A DNA stretch of 44,012 nucleotides from Kandleria vitulina DSM 20405 (GCF_000702065.1 NZ_JNKN01000017.1:1-44012), one strand, 5' to 3'; counted from the stretch's first letter, positions 33,544 to 41,075 are shown. The notes: generated by a model from the sequence alone, not told the origin. Numbers and translations are program-made.

Positions 33544-34245
33544 CTAGAGAAGAGAAGCTTTAAGTTCTTCTACTGTATCTACAATATGAATGTTTTCATA
33601 CTGTTCAAGAAAAGCTCTTTTTCTAAAGCCCCAGGATACTGACACACAATCCATCTTTGCATTCTTTGCACTTTGAATATCTATTTCTGAATCGCCGATG
33701 TAGACTGCTTCTTCTTTATTGACATGAAGTTCTGCTAGGCAAGATTCAATCATATCTGGAGCCGGTTTTCTTCTGATTCCTTCTTTTTCTCCAATAACAA
33801 AATCAAAGTAGCCTTCAAATTGATCTTTTACAAGTTCCAATACTGCATCATTTTGTTTATTAGAAACAACCGCAAGCTTGACTCCTTTTTTTCTTAGCAT
33901 CTTTAATAAAGACAAGATTCCCTCATATGGTCCAGTCTTGATTTTACAGTGTTCTTTATAATATGGTCTAAAGATTTTCTGGATATCATCAATCTCATCA
34001 CTTTCTTTAACTGATGAATCTGCAGTCCCCACCTTGACAAGTTCTTCTCCACTCATTCCTTCTTCATAAGCAATAGCTCTCATCATGGCTACCTTCACAC
34101 CACTGCCAAAAAACTGTTTTACTTCTTCTACACTGTAATTATGTCTATGACCAGCTTTTTTCATCGCATAGTTTAATGCGGAAGTCAGGTCTTCGATAGT
34201 ATTAAGAATTGTGCCATCCATATCAAAAATAGCTGCTCTATACAT
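33544..34245 (-). CDS. HAD-superfamily phosphatase (phosphoglycolate phosphatase-like)
   Basis: This 233-residue HAD hydrolase has motif I as IFDMDGTILNT (nucleophile and acid/base aspartates), a helical cap (about 15-85), motif II in LAVVSNKQN, motif III lysine in GIRRKPAPDM and motif IV in YIGDSEIDIQSAKNAKMDCVSV. It fits Gph/PpaX-type small-molecule phosphatases, but substrate cannot be assigned. The start is taken at the second ATG (34245), six bases after GAGGT. A TATAAT at 34270-34275 on the minus strand is a likely -10, with a weak -35. Confidence 0.88.
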   Translation of the reverse strand: MYRAAIFDMDGTILNTIEDLTSALNYAMKKAGHRHNYSVEEVKQFFGSGVKVAMMRAIAYEEGMSGEELVKVGTADSSVKESDEIDDIQKIFRPYYKEHCKIKTGPYEGILSLLKMLRKKGVKLAVVSNKQNDAVLELVKDQFEGYFDFVIGEKEGIRRKPAPDMIESCLAELHVNKEEAVYIGDSEIDIQSAKNAKMDCVSVSWGFRKRAFLEQYENIHIVDTVEELKASLL

Positions 34246-34330
34246 GTCCATACCTCTTTTCTAGCTGTCATTATAGTGTATTTCTTATTAAAAGAAAACA
34301 TCCTAAATATTTTCATTACAGGAAAAACTC

Positions 34331-34359
34331 TTTACATATCGGAATAAATTGTGTATATT
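34331..34359 (+). promoter_or_regulatory. candidate promoter of the 3D-like secreted protein gene
   Basis: TTTACA (34331-34336) and TATATT (34354-34359) are spaced 17 bases apart. If used, the whole repeat array lies in the leader. An alternative -10, TATTCT at 34430-34435 inside the one divergent repeat unit, would make the array an activator site instead. Confidence 0.55.
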
Positions 34360-34445
34360 AAGAAAAACTTAAGAATTACTTAAGAAGTAGTTAAGAAATA
34401 TGTAAGAACTGCTTAAGAATTATGAAAGGTATTCTTAAGAATTAA
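34358..34445 (+). repeat. eight tandem 11-bp TTAAGAA repeats
   Basis: Units start at 34358, 34369, 34380, 34391, 34402, 34413, 34424 and 34435, with no gaps. Six read TTAAGAANNNN, one GTAAGAACTGC, and one is divergent (GAAAGGTATTC). Unit 34369 is identical to unit 20408 (TTAAGAATTAC). The array ends right before the AAAGGAG site of the following gene. Confidence 0.85.
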
Positions 34446-34463
34446 AAAAAGGAGACCCACTGT

Positions 34464-35087
34464 ATGAAGAAATTATTTAGTAAGTCGCTTTTAAAAATTG
34501 TTATGATGATGACATTGGCACTAGGATTAAGTGCACTTTCAATAGATCAGGCAGCTGCCAAAACAAGTAATCAGGAAATCGCTCTTCCTATTACTCATAC
34601 CTTAGATGCTGCTACAAAAACAGCTTCTCGTAAGGTTAAGATTGCTCATAAGGCAATGCAGATGGCCAAATATAAGAAATATACTATTAAAAATGGTGTT
34701 AAGTTCTATACTTACTTTAAAGCAGAAAATGTATCAGACATTGAAAATAGTGAAACATATAAGGCTGTTCAGTCTGTAAGAACTACTAGTTCAAGATTAA
34801 CTAAATCAGCTGGTGCTATTACTGGTCCTAATGGTAAGGAAACATATTACAACTTAAATATGAACGGTGTTGTTCGTATTATGAGAAACCATGGTAATAC
34901 TGATAAGTATTGGGTAAGAAGTGATGGTGTTAAGATGCTTGGTAACTATGTTATGATTGCAGCTGATCAAGCAAGAAGACCACTTGGTTCTATCTATGAA
35001 ACATCTTTAGGATTAGGTATTGTATGTGATACAGGTTCATTTGTATCAAGCAATCATAATCAGACAGATATTGCGACAAATTGGTAA
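34464..35087 (+). CDS. secreted protein with 3D-like (double-psi barrel) domain
   Basis: This 207-residue exported protein has a signal peptide (about 1-32, ending QAAA-KT). The C-terminal half reads MLGNYVMIAADQARRPLGS, ETSLGLGIVCDTGSF and QTDIATNW, with aspartates spaced like the '3D' domain of RlpA/MltA-type barrels and Rpf2-like proteins. Such domains cut or bind peptidoglycan glycans; activity here is inference. The N-terminal half is a helical stretch of unknown role. It has AAAGGAG before the ATG, is monocistronic, and shares its upstream 11-bp repeats with the lysozyme-like gene at 20.4 kb, suggesting joint control of wall-acting secreted proteins. Confidence 0.7.
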   Translation: MKKLFSKSLLKIVMMMTLALGLSALSIDQAAAKTSNQEIALPITHTLDAATKTASRKVKIAHKAMQMAKYKKYTIKNGVKFYTYFKAENVSDIENSETYKAVQSVRTTSSRLTKSAGAITGPNGKETYYNLNMNGVVRIMRNHGNTDKYWVRSDGVKMLGNYVMIAADQARRPLGSIYETSLGLGIVCDTGSFVSSNHNQTDIATNW

Positions 35088-35091
35088 AAAG

Positions 35092-35115
35092 AAAGGGAGT
35101 CACGTGACTCCCTTT
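35092..35115. terminator. bidirectional terminator
   Basis: AAAGGGAGTCAC and GTGACTCCCTTT form a perfect 12-bp palindrome flanked by A and T runs. It serves the 3D-like gene and the convergent lipoprotein gene, whose stop codon it touches. Confidence 0.92.
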
Positions 35116-35720
35116 TATAGTGCTCTTGAAACTTGAATAATATAGCGATCATATGAAGGAACATGGGATAGTTCTATTTCAAATGAAGAACTTTTTTTCT
35201 TGTTTATTTCATCTAATTGTACACTGTTCCCACCTACTCCTTTTTTATTTCTTATAAGAAGTACGGATACCATCAAAGGTGGTGTTGTATCAGATGATTT
35301 ATTAGAAACATTTCCTTTAAAGACTATTCCACCAAGATCATCTTTTTCTACTTTTACATTATTGATCTTATATTGACTAATATCAGCCAATCCGCGATCT
35401 TTTCTCCATGATTCTACACTTGTTGTAAAGCTTACACCCTTTACTTCACTTTCACACATTATATTCCCTGCAACAATCCCCTGTTCACCATCTTTCATAC
35501 TGCTAAGAGAAGCTTCTTCAGTTAAATCCATCCCTTTGACTTTCACATTAACACTTGGATAGACAGCTTCTTTTCCAGAATGATTAGTAAGCTGACAGGC
35601 ATAATAAAGAATATGCGTCTCTTGATCCCAGTAGTAAGATGCATAAGCAATTTTTAATTTAGGATGCGTCTGGCATCCTGCTAAAATGAAAACAAGCATA
35701 GCCATGAGATATTTTTTCAT
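35115..35720 (-). CDS. lipoprotein of unknown function
   Basis: This 201-residue lipoprotein has a short signal sequence with lipobox LAGC, so Cys16 should be diacylated by Lgt and the protein held on the outer face of the membrane. The mature part is beta-rich and resembles an Ig-like/FxLYD fold: ILYYACQLTNHSGKEAVYPSVNVKVKG and a second repeat, IVFKGNVSNKSSDTTPPLMVSVLLI. The family is not recognised with certainty. Translation starts after AAAGGAG. Upstream lies a hairpin with a T-run that ends about 20 bases before the ATG. Confidence 0.75.
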   Translation of the reverse strand: MKKYLMAMLVFILAGCQTHPKLKIAYASYYWDQETHILYYACQLTNHSGKEAVYPSVNVKVKGMDLTEEASLSSMKDGEQGIVAGNIMCESEVKGVSFTTSVESWRKDRGLADISQYKINNVKVEKDDLGGIVFKGNVSNKSSDTTPPLMVSVLLIRNKKGVGGNSVQLDEINKKKSSSFEIELSHVPSYDRYIIQVSRAL

Positions 35721-35741
35721 GTTCTTTTTCTCCTTTAAAAA

Positions 35742-35758
35742 AAGCTCATTATGAGCTT
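35742..35758 (-). terminator. hairpin with T-run just upstream of the lipoprotein gene
   Basis: AAGCTCAT and ATGAGCTT flank a single T. On the minus strand six or seven T residues follow, then the lipoprotein ribosome binding site. It could terminate the two small upstream genes, attenuate the lipoprotein gene, or be a 5' stem if the TATAAT at about 35763-35768 is used. Confidence 0.5.
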
Positions 35759-35777
35759 CTTTATTATAACATACTTT

Positions 35778-35960
35778 TTATATATGACCTTTTATTGTTT
35801 CCTTCTGTATTAATTTTTGTACACTATACACATCCATTTCACCACTCTGTACGAGGTCAAAGAGCTCCTGAGCTCTTCTTTTTCCTTTATGTGTCAATAG
35901 CCAAATATACATTTCAATAGGTAATACCGGACTTTCCAATGCAACCTTCCCCCTTCGCAC
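35778..35960 (-). CDS. small hypothetical protein
   Basis: This 60-residue basic, probably helical protein was not recognised (for instance LLTHKGKRRAQELFDLVQSGEMDVYSVQKLIQ). The GTG start shares one base with the stop codon of the upstream small membrane gene (TAGTG), so it is likely coupled to it. A TTG seven codons further in, behind a GGGGGAAGG box, is an alternative start. No TM segment is present. Confidence 0.5.
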   Translation of the reverse strand: MRRGKVALESPVLPIEMYIWLLTHKGKRRAQELFDLVQSGEMDVYSVQKLIQKETIKGHI

Positions 35961-36184
35961 TAAAGTACAAGTCCAAATATAAGCAATAGCACCAAGATTA
36001 ATAATCCCGGTAATAAAAGCAAGGCAAAGCCTGACATGACCATTCCGATTAGTACTAGCGGAAGGGCAAGTAAGCTAAAAGCAATTTTTACAATTCCCCA
36101 AGATGCCTTTAATGCCAATGAGAATAAACTTCCAAAGATAATAAGAAATACAATAAACATTGTCATAACTAATAATGTGAACAT
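35960..36184 (-). CDS. small hydrophobic membrane protein
   Basis: This 74-residue protein is almost entirely hydrophobic, with two TM segments (about 3-25 and 33-72, the second perhaps a hairpin) and few charges. No family was recognised. The ATG ending at 36184 is preferred over a GTG three codons earlier because AGAAGGTGG overlaps that GTG. It is first in a likely two-gene unit. Confidence 0.55.
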   Translation of the reverse strand: MFTLLVMTMFIVFLIIFGSLFSLALKASWGIVKIAFSLLALPLVLIGMVMSGFALLLLPGLLILVLLLIFGLVL

Positions 36185-36272
36185 ACGCCCCACCTTCTTT
36201 CATATTATATATACCTATTATAATCAAAGAGTATGTGATTTCAAATATCTAAATTATGAAAATAAAAAGTGC

Positions 36273-36295
36273 TAATTTGCCTTTTTGGCAAATTA
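36273..36295. promoter_or_regulatory. 9-bp inverted repeat over the -35 (possible operator)
   Basis: TAATTTGCC-TTTTT-GGCAAATTA is a perfect dyad. It covers the -35 (TTGCCT) of the XRE regulator gene, so it may be an autoregulatory operator. Confidence 0.5.
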
Positions 36296-36304
36296 AGATA
36301 TACT
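36277..36304 (+). promoter_or_regulatory. promoter of the XRE regulator gene
   Basis: TTGCCT (36277-36282) and TATACT (36299-36304) are spaced 16 bases apart. It would give a very short leader, with transcription starting at about the ribosome binding site. Confidence 0.5.
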
Positions 36305-36314
36305 TAAGAGTAAG
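36293..36314 (+). repeat. two 11-bp TTAAG repeats
   Basis: TTAAGATATAC and TTAAGAGTAAG are tandem, overlap the -10 and abut the GGAG site. They look like a minimal version of the arrays at 20.4 and 34.4 kb, though two short AT-rich units could be chance. Confidence 0.4.
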
Positions 36315-36323
36315 GAGAACACA

Positions 36324-36854
36324 ATGGGAAAAAGATCAATCAAGGAAAATAAAAATATTTACTTTCTTACAAGAGAAGAACAAGGACTAACTAGACTAGA
36401 AGCAAGTGAACGTACGGAAGGTATCATCACTGCCAGTCGTCTAGAAAAAATAGAGAACGAAAAGATTCAGCCTCATCCTGAAGATATTCTTGCCCTTGCA
36501 AAGGCTTATAATAAACCTTCACTCATTCATCATTTTTGTTCACATGAATGTGCTATCGGCAAGATTCATCGTCATGATGTGCATATCTCATCATTATCAG
36601 AGATTGTATTAAGTACACTTTCTACATTAAATACATTAAACAAAGAAAAAGATCGACTTATTGAAATCACCGAAGATGGGATCATCTCTGATGATGAACT
36701 AGAAGATTTTGCGATGATTGCCAATCAGCTAGAAAAAATATCCATAACTGCGGACGCACTTAATCTTTGGGTCAGTGATACAATTGCCTCAGGGAAAATA
36801 GACAAAGAAAAATTCGAACTGATTCGCAACGAAAAAAGAAGTATAGAGAGGTAA
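36324..36854 (+). CDS. XRE-family helix-turn-helix regulator with Cys/His cluster
   Basis: This 176-residue protein has an N-terminal HTH (about 10-68, REEQGLTRLEASERTEGIITASRLEKIENEKIQ-like) followed at once by H69 H70 x C72 x H74 x C76 xxxx and H82, H84. That Cys/His cluster resembles the YYCSxxCPIG-type segment seen in some clostridial XRE proteins and could bind metal. The C-terminal half (about 90-176) is helical. TAAGGAG precedes the ATG. It is five bases upstream of a gene of unknown function and is probably cotranscribed with it. Confidence 0.68.
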   Translation: MGKRSIKENKNIYFLTREEQGLTRLEASERTEGIITASRLEKIENEKIQPHPEDILALAKAYNKPSLIHHFCSHECAIGKIHRHDVHISSLSEIVLSTLSTLNTLNKEKDRLIEITEDGIISDDELEDFAMIANQLEKISITADALNLWVSDTIASGKIDKEKFELIRNEKRSIER

Positions 36855-36859
36855 TAGTT

Positions 36860-37432
36860 TTGCATAAAATTGCTTTAATTAAAGATACAATTAACAAAGT
36901 AGAAGATCGTATTCTTCCTCTTATTGAAGATGAAGAAATAAAGAATAAACTACATAATAAATATCAGAATATACTAGAACATATTCCTGATAGTCAAAAA
37001 GAAACATCAAAAGATCTTAAGACAATCATTCTTCATGTTTTCCAAGAAGAACTTCCTATTGATATTGATCTCAATAAACTAAAAGAAGCCTTACATTACC
37101 AGATGCCTCAGCTTGTCGATCTAGCGACATTTGAATCATTGTTTAAGGATGTTCTTCCTGATTATCTTCAAGAAGAAAGAGAATCAAGAGAACCAATGAT
37201 CCTAGGAGAATTCTGGCCTACTGAAGAAATGCTTTTCATTGATGGAAAGAAGCGCTATGCTTCTTGGAAAAACAATGAACCAGAATATCCACACAAATAT
37301 GTAATCGCTAATACAGAAATGATCATCAATGCTACAAGTGAAGAAGTAGATAAGCTTTTATTGATGACAATCAAGACAACCTATATTGCACAAGAATACG
37401 CATATTATGGAGAATCAGATTTTTCAATTTAA
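36860..37432 (+). CDS. hypothetical protein, partner of the XRE regulator
   Basis: This 190-residue acidic protein was not recognised. The first two thirds are helical (IKDTINKVEDRILPLIEDEE), while the C-terminal part is beta-rich with KRYASWKNNEPEYPHKYVIANTEMIINATSEEVDKLLL. No TM or signal sequence is present. The start is TTG, with GAGAGGT about eight bases upstream, five bases after the regulator stop. The pairing suggests a functional link to the regulator, but none is known. Confidence 0.6.
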   Translation: MHKIALIKDTINKVEDRILPLIEDEEIKNKLHNKYQNILEHIPDSQKETSKDLKTIILHVFQEELPIDIDLNKLKEALHYQMPQLVDLATFESLFKDVLPDYLQEERESREPMILGEFWPTEEMLFIDGKKRYASWKNNEPEYPHKYVIANTEMIINATSEEVDKLLLMTIKTTYIAQEYAYYGESDFSI

Positions 37433-37454
37433 AAGAGACCTAAGGGTCTCTTTT
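37431..37454. terminator. bidirectional terminator
   Basis: AAAAGAGACC-TAAG-GGTCTCTTTT is a 10-bp stem between convergent genes, with T-runs in both directions. The stops of the ABC permease gene and the hypothetical gene both touch it. Confidence 0.92.
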
Positions 37455-38058
37455 AAAAATCTTTCTTTAACATAACTGCTCTTGAAATTAGGATAGACAT
37501 CAACATGAATAACAGTACTCCAATAGAAACCATGATTACCTTGAAGCCCTGTAATAATTTTATTATTGTCGCAAAACCTACTAAATTAAAGAGCAACGCG
37601 ATAGAACCAATGATAATAAATGAAAGTAACACCATCGCGACAGTTGATTTTGCTGATCCAAAGTAAAGATAGATAGGAATATAAAGTGAAGACGCAAATA
37701 TATATAATAACAATGATATAAAGATCATTTGAATATTAGCACCAATAATCAATGAATAAATCAGCCAAACAATGATAATTGGCAAAATAGAAAGAATACT
37801 TAAGACATATTTACTTAACACATACTGTGTTCTTGTAAATGGCAATGTAAACAAGAGAGGATAACCGTTGTCATATTCATCGTAAGTAATTGTCGTTAAT
37901 GTTTGTACACACATCATATACATCAACATGGGTACCATCTGTTCAAAATAGATCTTCTCAGAAATCAGATTTACAAAAACAATAATAATAAATCCATACA
38001 AGATTCCCATACTGTACTTCTTCATAGTCATTAAATCTTTGATCAGTAGAGCCTTCAT
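37453..38058 (-). CDS. ABC-2 type transporter permease
   Basis: This 201-residue polytopic protein has about six TM segments and the ABC-2 pattern MKALLIKDLMTMKKYSMGI at the N-terminus. It is the membrane partner of the ATPase at 38055-38879, which it overlaps by 4 bases. The cargo is unknown. Together with the YtrA-like GntR regulator it forms a unit like those that respond to cell-envelope antibiotics in Bacillus; the substrate is inferred from context only. Confidence 0.82.
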   Translation of the reverse strand: MKALLIKDLMTMKKYSMGILYGFIIIVFVNLISEKIYFEQMVPMLMYMMCVQTLTTITYDEYDNGYPLLFTLPFTRTQYVLSKYVLSILSILPIIIVWLIYSLIIGANIQMIFISLLLYIFASSLYIPIYLYFGSAKSTVAMVLLSFIIIGSIALLFNLVGFATIIKLLQGFKVIMVSIGVLLFMLMSILISRAVMLKKDF

Positions 38059-38879
38059 AGTCTTTCTCCTTTAATGTTCATGAGTAAAATATCATCGAGA
38101 TTTATATTTTCAATAATCATTTTAGGATAATTTTCTAGGTAGAATTGTTTTTCATTAGTAATAGCACCATATCCCCATTTCTCTTTACAGTAATTAGAGA
38201 TAAACTGCTTATCTAAAGTCTGCCATTCTTTTTCACTACATTTTATTAAACCATATGTTTCATTAATACGATCAATATCTTCATGGAAATTGATTTTTCC
38301 ATCATTGATAATATAGATTTCATCACACAATGTATCTAAATCATTGGTGATATGAGAACTGATAAGAATTGTACGACTTTCATCTTCTTCCATATAGTCT
38401 CTAAGCATATCATAGATATCCATTCTTGCGGATATATCAAGTCCAGTTGTAGGTTCATCTAAGATCAGAACCTTAGCCTGATGAGAAAGTGCCATCAGTA
38501 CTTTCAGTTTGGCCTTCATACCTGTAGAAAACTTTTTAATAGTCTTTTTTAATGGGAGTTTCATCTCAACTGCTTTCGTTAAAAAGAATTTTTCATCAAA
38601 GTGTTTATAGAAGGCCTTTAAGATAGTAGAAATATCCTTAACTGTATAATACTGACTTAACATAGAATCTGAAAAGACAACACCTACATCATTCTTGTCT
38701 TCAACACTATAAATAGAGCCTTCATCGATTGAAATCAAACCTAGCAATGCCTTAAATACTGTTGTTTTACCTGAACCATTTTCGCCAAGCAATCCTACTA
38801 CTGTACCACTTTTTATTTCTAGTGAAACATCCAACTGAAAATCCTTATACGTTTTCTTTACGTTCTGCATTTTTAGCAT
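38055..38879 (-). CDS. ABC transporter ATP-binding protein
   Basis: This 274-residue ATPase has Walker A GENGSGKTT at about residue 35, a signature FSTGMKAKLKV, Walker B VLILDEPTTGLD, and an H-loop in ILISSHI. It powers the ABC-2 permease encoded next to it. The signature is degenerate (FSTGM rather than LSGGQ), as in many ABC-2 exporters. It lies one base after the GntR gene. Confidence 0.9.
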   Translation of the reverse strand: MLKMQNVKKTYKDFQLDVSLEIKSGTVVGLLGENGSGKTTVFKALLGLISIDEGSIYSVEDKNDVGVVFSDSMLSQYYTVKDISTILKAFYKHFDEKFFLTKAVEMKLPLKKTIKKFSTGMKAKLKVLMALSHQAKVLILDEPTTGLDISARMDIYDMLRDYMEEDESRTILISSHITNDLDTLCDEIYIINDGKINFHEDIDRINETYGLIKCSEKEWQTLDKQFISNYCKEKWGYGAITNEKQFYLENYPKMIIENINLDDILLMNIKGERL

Positions 38880-38880
38880 A

Positions 38881-39255
38881 CTATGATTCCTCCATAATCA
38901 TTTTCATAATGTCTAATACATCTTCATTACTTAATCCACTTCTCCTTGCTTTTTTCATTATTCCAGATAACTCTTTTTCAATGTCTTTTACCTGCTGTTC
39001 ATGAACAACATTTCGATCCACTGGTGCAATATAGCTCCCTTTGCCATGTACTGTAATGATAAGTCCTTCTTGTTCTAAAGCATCATACGCTTTATTAACA
39101 GTCAATGCGCTAATTCTTAGCGTATTGGACAATGAACGTACAGAGGGCAATTTATCTTTTTCTTTAAGTTCTTCATTATAGATACTCTTTTTTATCTGAT
39201 CTACAATCTGTTCATAAATAGGTACCATTCCTTGGGTATTAATAATTATATTCAT
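38881..39255 (-). CDS. GntR-family regulator, YtrA subfamily
   Basis: This 124-residue repressor has an N-terminal winged helix (about 8-75, PIYEQIVDQIKKSIYNEELKEKDKLPSVRSLSNTLRISALTVNKAYDALEQEGLI) and a short helical dimerisation tail, characteristic of the YtrA group. YtrA proteins repress ABC exporter operons that lie directly behind them, as here. AGGAGG precedes the ATG. Its own promoter region carries a repeated operator. Confidence 0.9.
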   Translation of the reverse strand: MNIIINTQGMVPIYEQIVDQIKKSIYNEELKEKDKLPSVRSLSNTLRISALTVNKAYDALEQEGLIITVHGKGSYIAPVDRNVVHEQQVKDIEKELSGIMKKARRSGLSNEDVLDIMKMIMEES

Positions 39256-39273
39256 ATGGCCCTCCTTTCTATA

Positions 39274-39321
39274 AACAGTATATAACAGTATACAACAGTT
39301 TGTAAAGTGTTATACACTGTT
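39274..39321. promoter_or_regulatory. GntR operator region with repeated half sites
   Basis: Plus-strand half sites AACAGTATATAAC (39274-39286) and AACAGTATACAAC (39284-39296) are direct repeats with a 10-bp step. The inverted arm GTTATACACTGTT is at 39309-39321. On the minus strand they overlap a candidate promoter TTTACA-16-TATATA. This is probably the autorepression site. Confidence 0.65.
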
Positions 39322-39333
39322 TATTAAAAAAAA

Positions 39334-39349
39334 CACTACCTAAGTAGTG
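39334..39349 (-). terminator. terminator of the second ABC operon
   Basis: CACTAC-CTAA-GTAGTG is a 6-bp stem followed on the minus strand by eight T residues, right after the permease stop. Confidence 0.8.
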
Positions 39350-39352
39350 CTT

Positions 39353-40126
39353 TTAATAGATGTCTTTTCTTACATATTTAATTAGTCCAATACAAACCAT
39401 AACGATACTTACAACTGTCCATATTATAATGACTGTACCATTCAATACATGTTTTGTAAGAATATCTGCGGTATCACTTAATGAGAAAGGTGAAAGCTTA
39501 CCAAATAACTCTTTTTGATTTGAGATATTGCCTACAATATAAACAAAATACAGCAGAACAGCTAGTCCTAATCCAATCCCTGTACCATTTTGTCTTAAGA
39601 AACAAGAAAGTGAATAGGATATACTTGCGATAACCATATTGATAAAGACAACTGCCATATGGATAAGATAGAATTCTCTCACAAGGAAATCCTGTTTGAT
39701 GATAATCATGCATATGATTGCAGCTATCAGCATTAATAGGTTAAATAGTATAACTTGAATCTGCATGGCTATAAACTTAATGAATGCGACTTTTCCTCTT
39801 GAGTAGGGCTGAGTTAAAAGGAAATCTGCAGTTTTTTCATATTCTTCTTTAGATATAATGTTTATGCCAATAAAAGCCGCATATAATGAACCACCTAAGG
39901 TCATCATCATGCCACATTCTACACCATAGAATCCAAAGAATGTTAAGAAGTTAAATTGATTTAAACCAAAGGCAGAACTGAAGGCACCCATATTAGAAAA
40001 GTCTGCCTTCATATTTTTCATTTCAGGGTAAACAAGAATACATACAGCTACAAAGAAAGCAACAAGAAGACTCCAGATCAATAGGACTTTTCGTCCTCTT
40101 TTTAACTCCTGTAGAAATAGTGTCAT
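39353..40126 (-). CDS. ABC-2 type transporter permease
   Basis: This 257-residue membrane protein has about six TM segments. It begins MTLFLQELKRGRKVLLIWSLL, then a soluble loop, and carries the EEYEKTADFLLTQPYSR segment common to ABC-2 permeases. It overlaps its ATPase gene by 4 bases (ATGA). The substrate is unknown. It is distinct in sequence from the 201-residue permease of the neighbouring operon. Confidence 0.85.
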   Translation of the reverse strand: MTLFLQELKRGRKVLLIWSLLVAFFVAVCILVYPEMKNMKADFSNMGAFSSAFGLNQFNFLTFFGFYGVECGMMMTLGGSLYAAFIGINIISKEEYEKTADFLLTQPYSRGKVAFIKFIAMQIQVILFNLLMLIAAIICMIIIKQDFLVREFYLIHMAVVFINMVIASISYSLSCFLRQNGTGIGLGLAVLLYFVYIVGNISNQKELFGKLSPFSLSDTADILTKHVLNGTVIIIWTVVSIVMVCIGLIKYVRKDIY

Positions 40127-40998
40127 AGTTCATCACCTTCCTTATAGTAGTGCAAGAAAACTTCTTCAAGATCAGGATCTTCAATATTAATATCACTGAT
40201 TTTTTCTTCTGAAAGCATCTTTAATAGTGATTTCATATGACCACGATAAAGGAATGACACTTGGCCATCTTCTTTTTTAAGATTTTCCATACCATCGATT
40301 GTAAAATCAATATCTCCTGTAAGAGTTATTCGTTTAGTCGTACTGTGCATAAGCGTACGTACATAATCACAGGCAATGATATGTCCTTCTCGAATAATGG
40401 CAGCACGTTCACAATATCTTTGTATTTCAAGCAGGTTGTGACTTGATAAAAAGATCGTTGTTCCTTCCTGATGAAGTTCCTTCAAGATAGAAAAAAATTC
40501 TTTTTGAACAAGCGGATCCAATCCACTTGTTGGTTCATCCATAATAAGAAGTCTAGGCTTATGCATCAATGCAATAACAATAGAAAGCTTCTTCTTGTTT
40601 CCTAATGAAAGCTGATTAACACGTTTAGTAGTATCAAGTGATAAACGTTCACAAAGCTTATAAGCTTCATCAACACATTTTTTGTTTTTAAGCTTAGCAG
40701 TGTAGGCAATCACCTGTTTCACTTTCATCTTAGGATAAAAAAAGACTTCCGAAGGCATGTAACCAACCTCAGATAAAATCTCTATCTTATCTTTCCTAAT
40801 ATCTTTCCCAAAAATATACCCTTCTCCAGACTGATAACGCAACAATCCTAGCATTGTACGAATAGCTGTCGATTTTCCAGCTCCATTTGGACCGATGAAA
40901 CCGAAGAATTCTCCTTCTTCTACACTAAGATTCAACTTATCAATGCCACGTGATTTCCCATAACTTTTCGTTAGATCACGCAATTCAATAGCATTCAT
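40123..40998 (-). CDS. ABC transporter ATP-binding protein
   Basis: This 291-residue ATPase has Walker A GPNGAGKST at about residue 36, Q-loop region YMPSEVFFYPK, signature LSLGNKKKLSI, Walker B LLIMDEPTSGLDP and H-loop FLSSHNLLE. The C-terminal 70 residues are a regulatory extension typical of ABC-2 exporter ATPases. It is first in a two-gene operon with the permease. No regulator is adjacent on the same transcript, although the GntR protein just downstream could act on both operons. Confidence 0.9.
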   Translation of the reverse strand: MNAIELRDLTKSYGKSRGIDKLNLSVEEGEFFGFIGPNGAGKSTAIRTMLGLLRYQSGEGYIFGKDIRKDKIEILSEVGYMPSEVFFYPKMKVKQVIAYTAKLKNKKCVDEAYKLCERLSLDTTKRVNQLSLGNKKKLSIVIALMHKPRLLIMDEPTSGLDPLVQKEFFSILKELHQEGTTIFLSSHNLLEIQRYCERAAIIREGHIIACDYVRTLMHSTTKRITLTGDIDFTIDGMENLKKEDGQVSFLYRGHMKSLLKMLSEEKISDINIEDPDLEEVFLHYYKEGDEL

Positions 40999-41012
40999 AT
41001 TAGTCCCCCTTT

Positions 41013-41040
41013 CTTATATCATAATCATATCATATTGTAA
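41013..41040 (-). promoter_or_regulatory. promoter of the second ABC operon
   Basis: On the minus strand TTACAA (41035-41040) and TATAAG (41013-41018) are spaced 16 bases apart, 14 bases before the AAGGGGG ribosome binding site and ATG region. Confidence 0.5.
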
Positions 41041-41075
41041 TAACATATAAAAATAAAAGCCCACATACAAAAAAA

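Noticed and set aside
34358-34445. CRISPR array or simple microsatellite
   Set aside because: The period is 11 bp with a fixed 7-base core and variable 4-base remainder; there are no spacers of CRISPR length and no cas genes.
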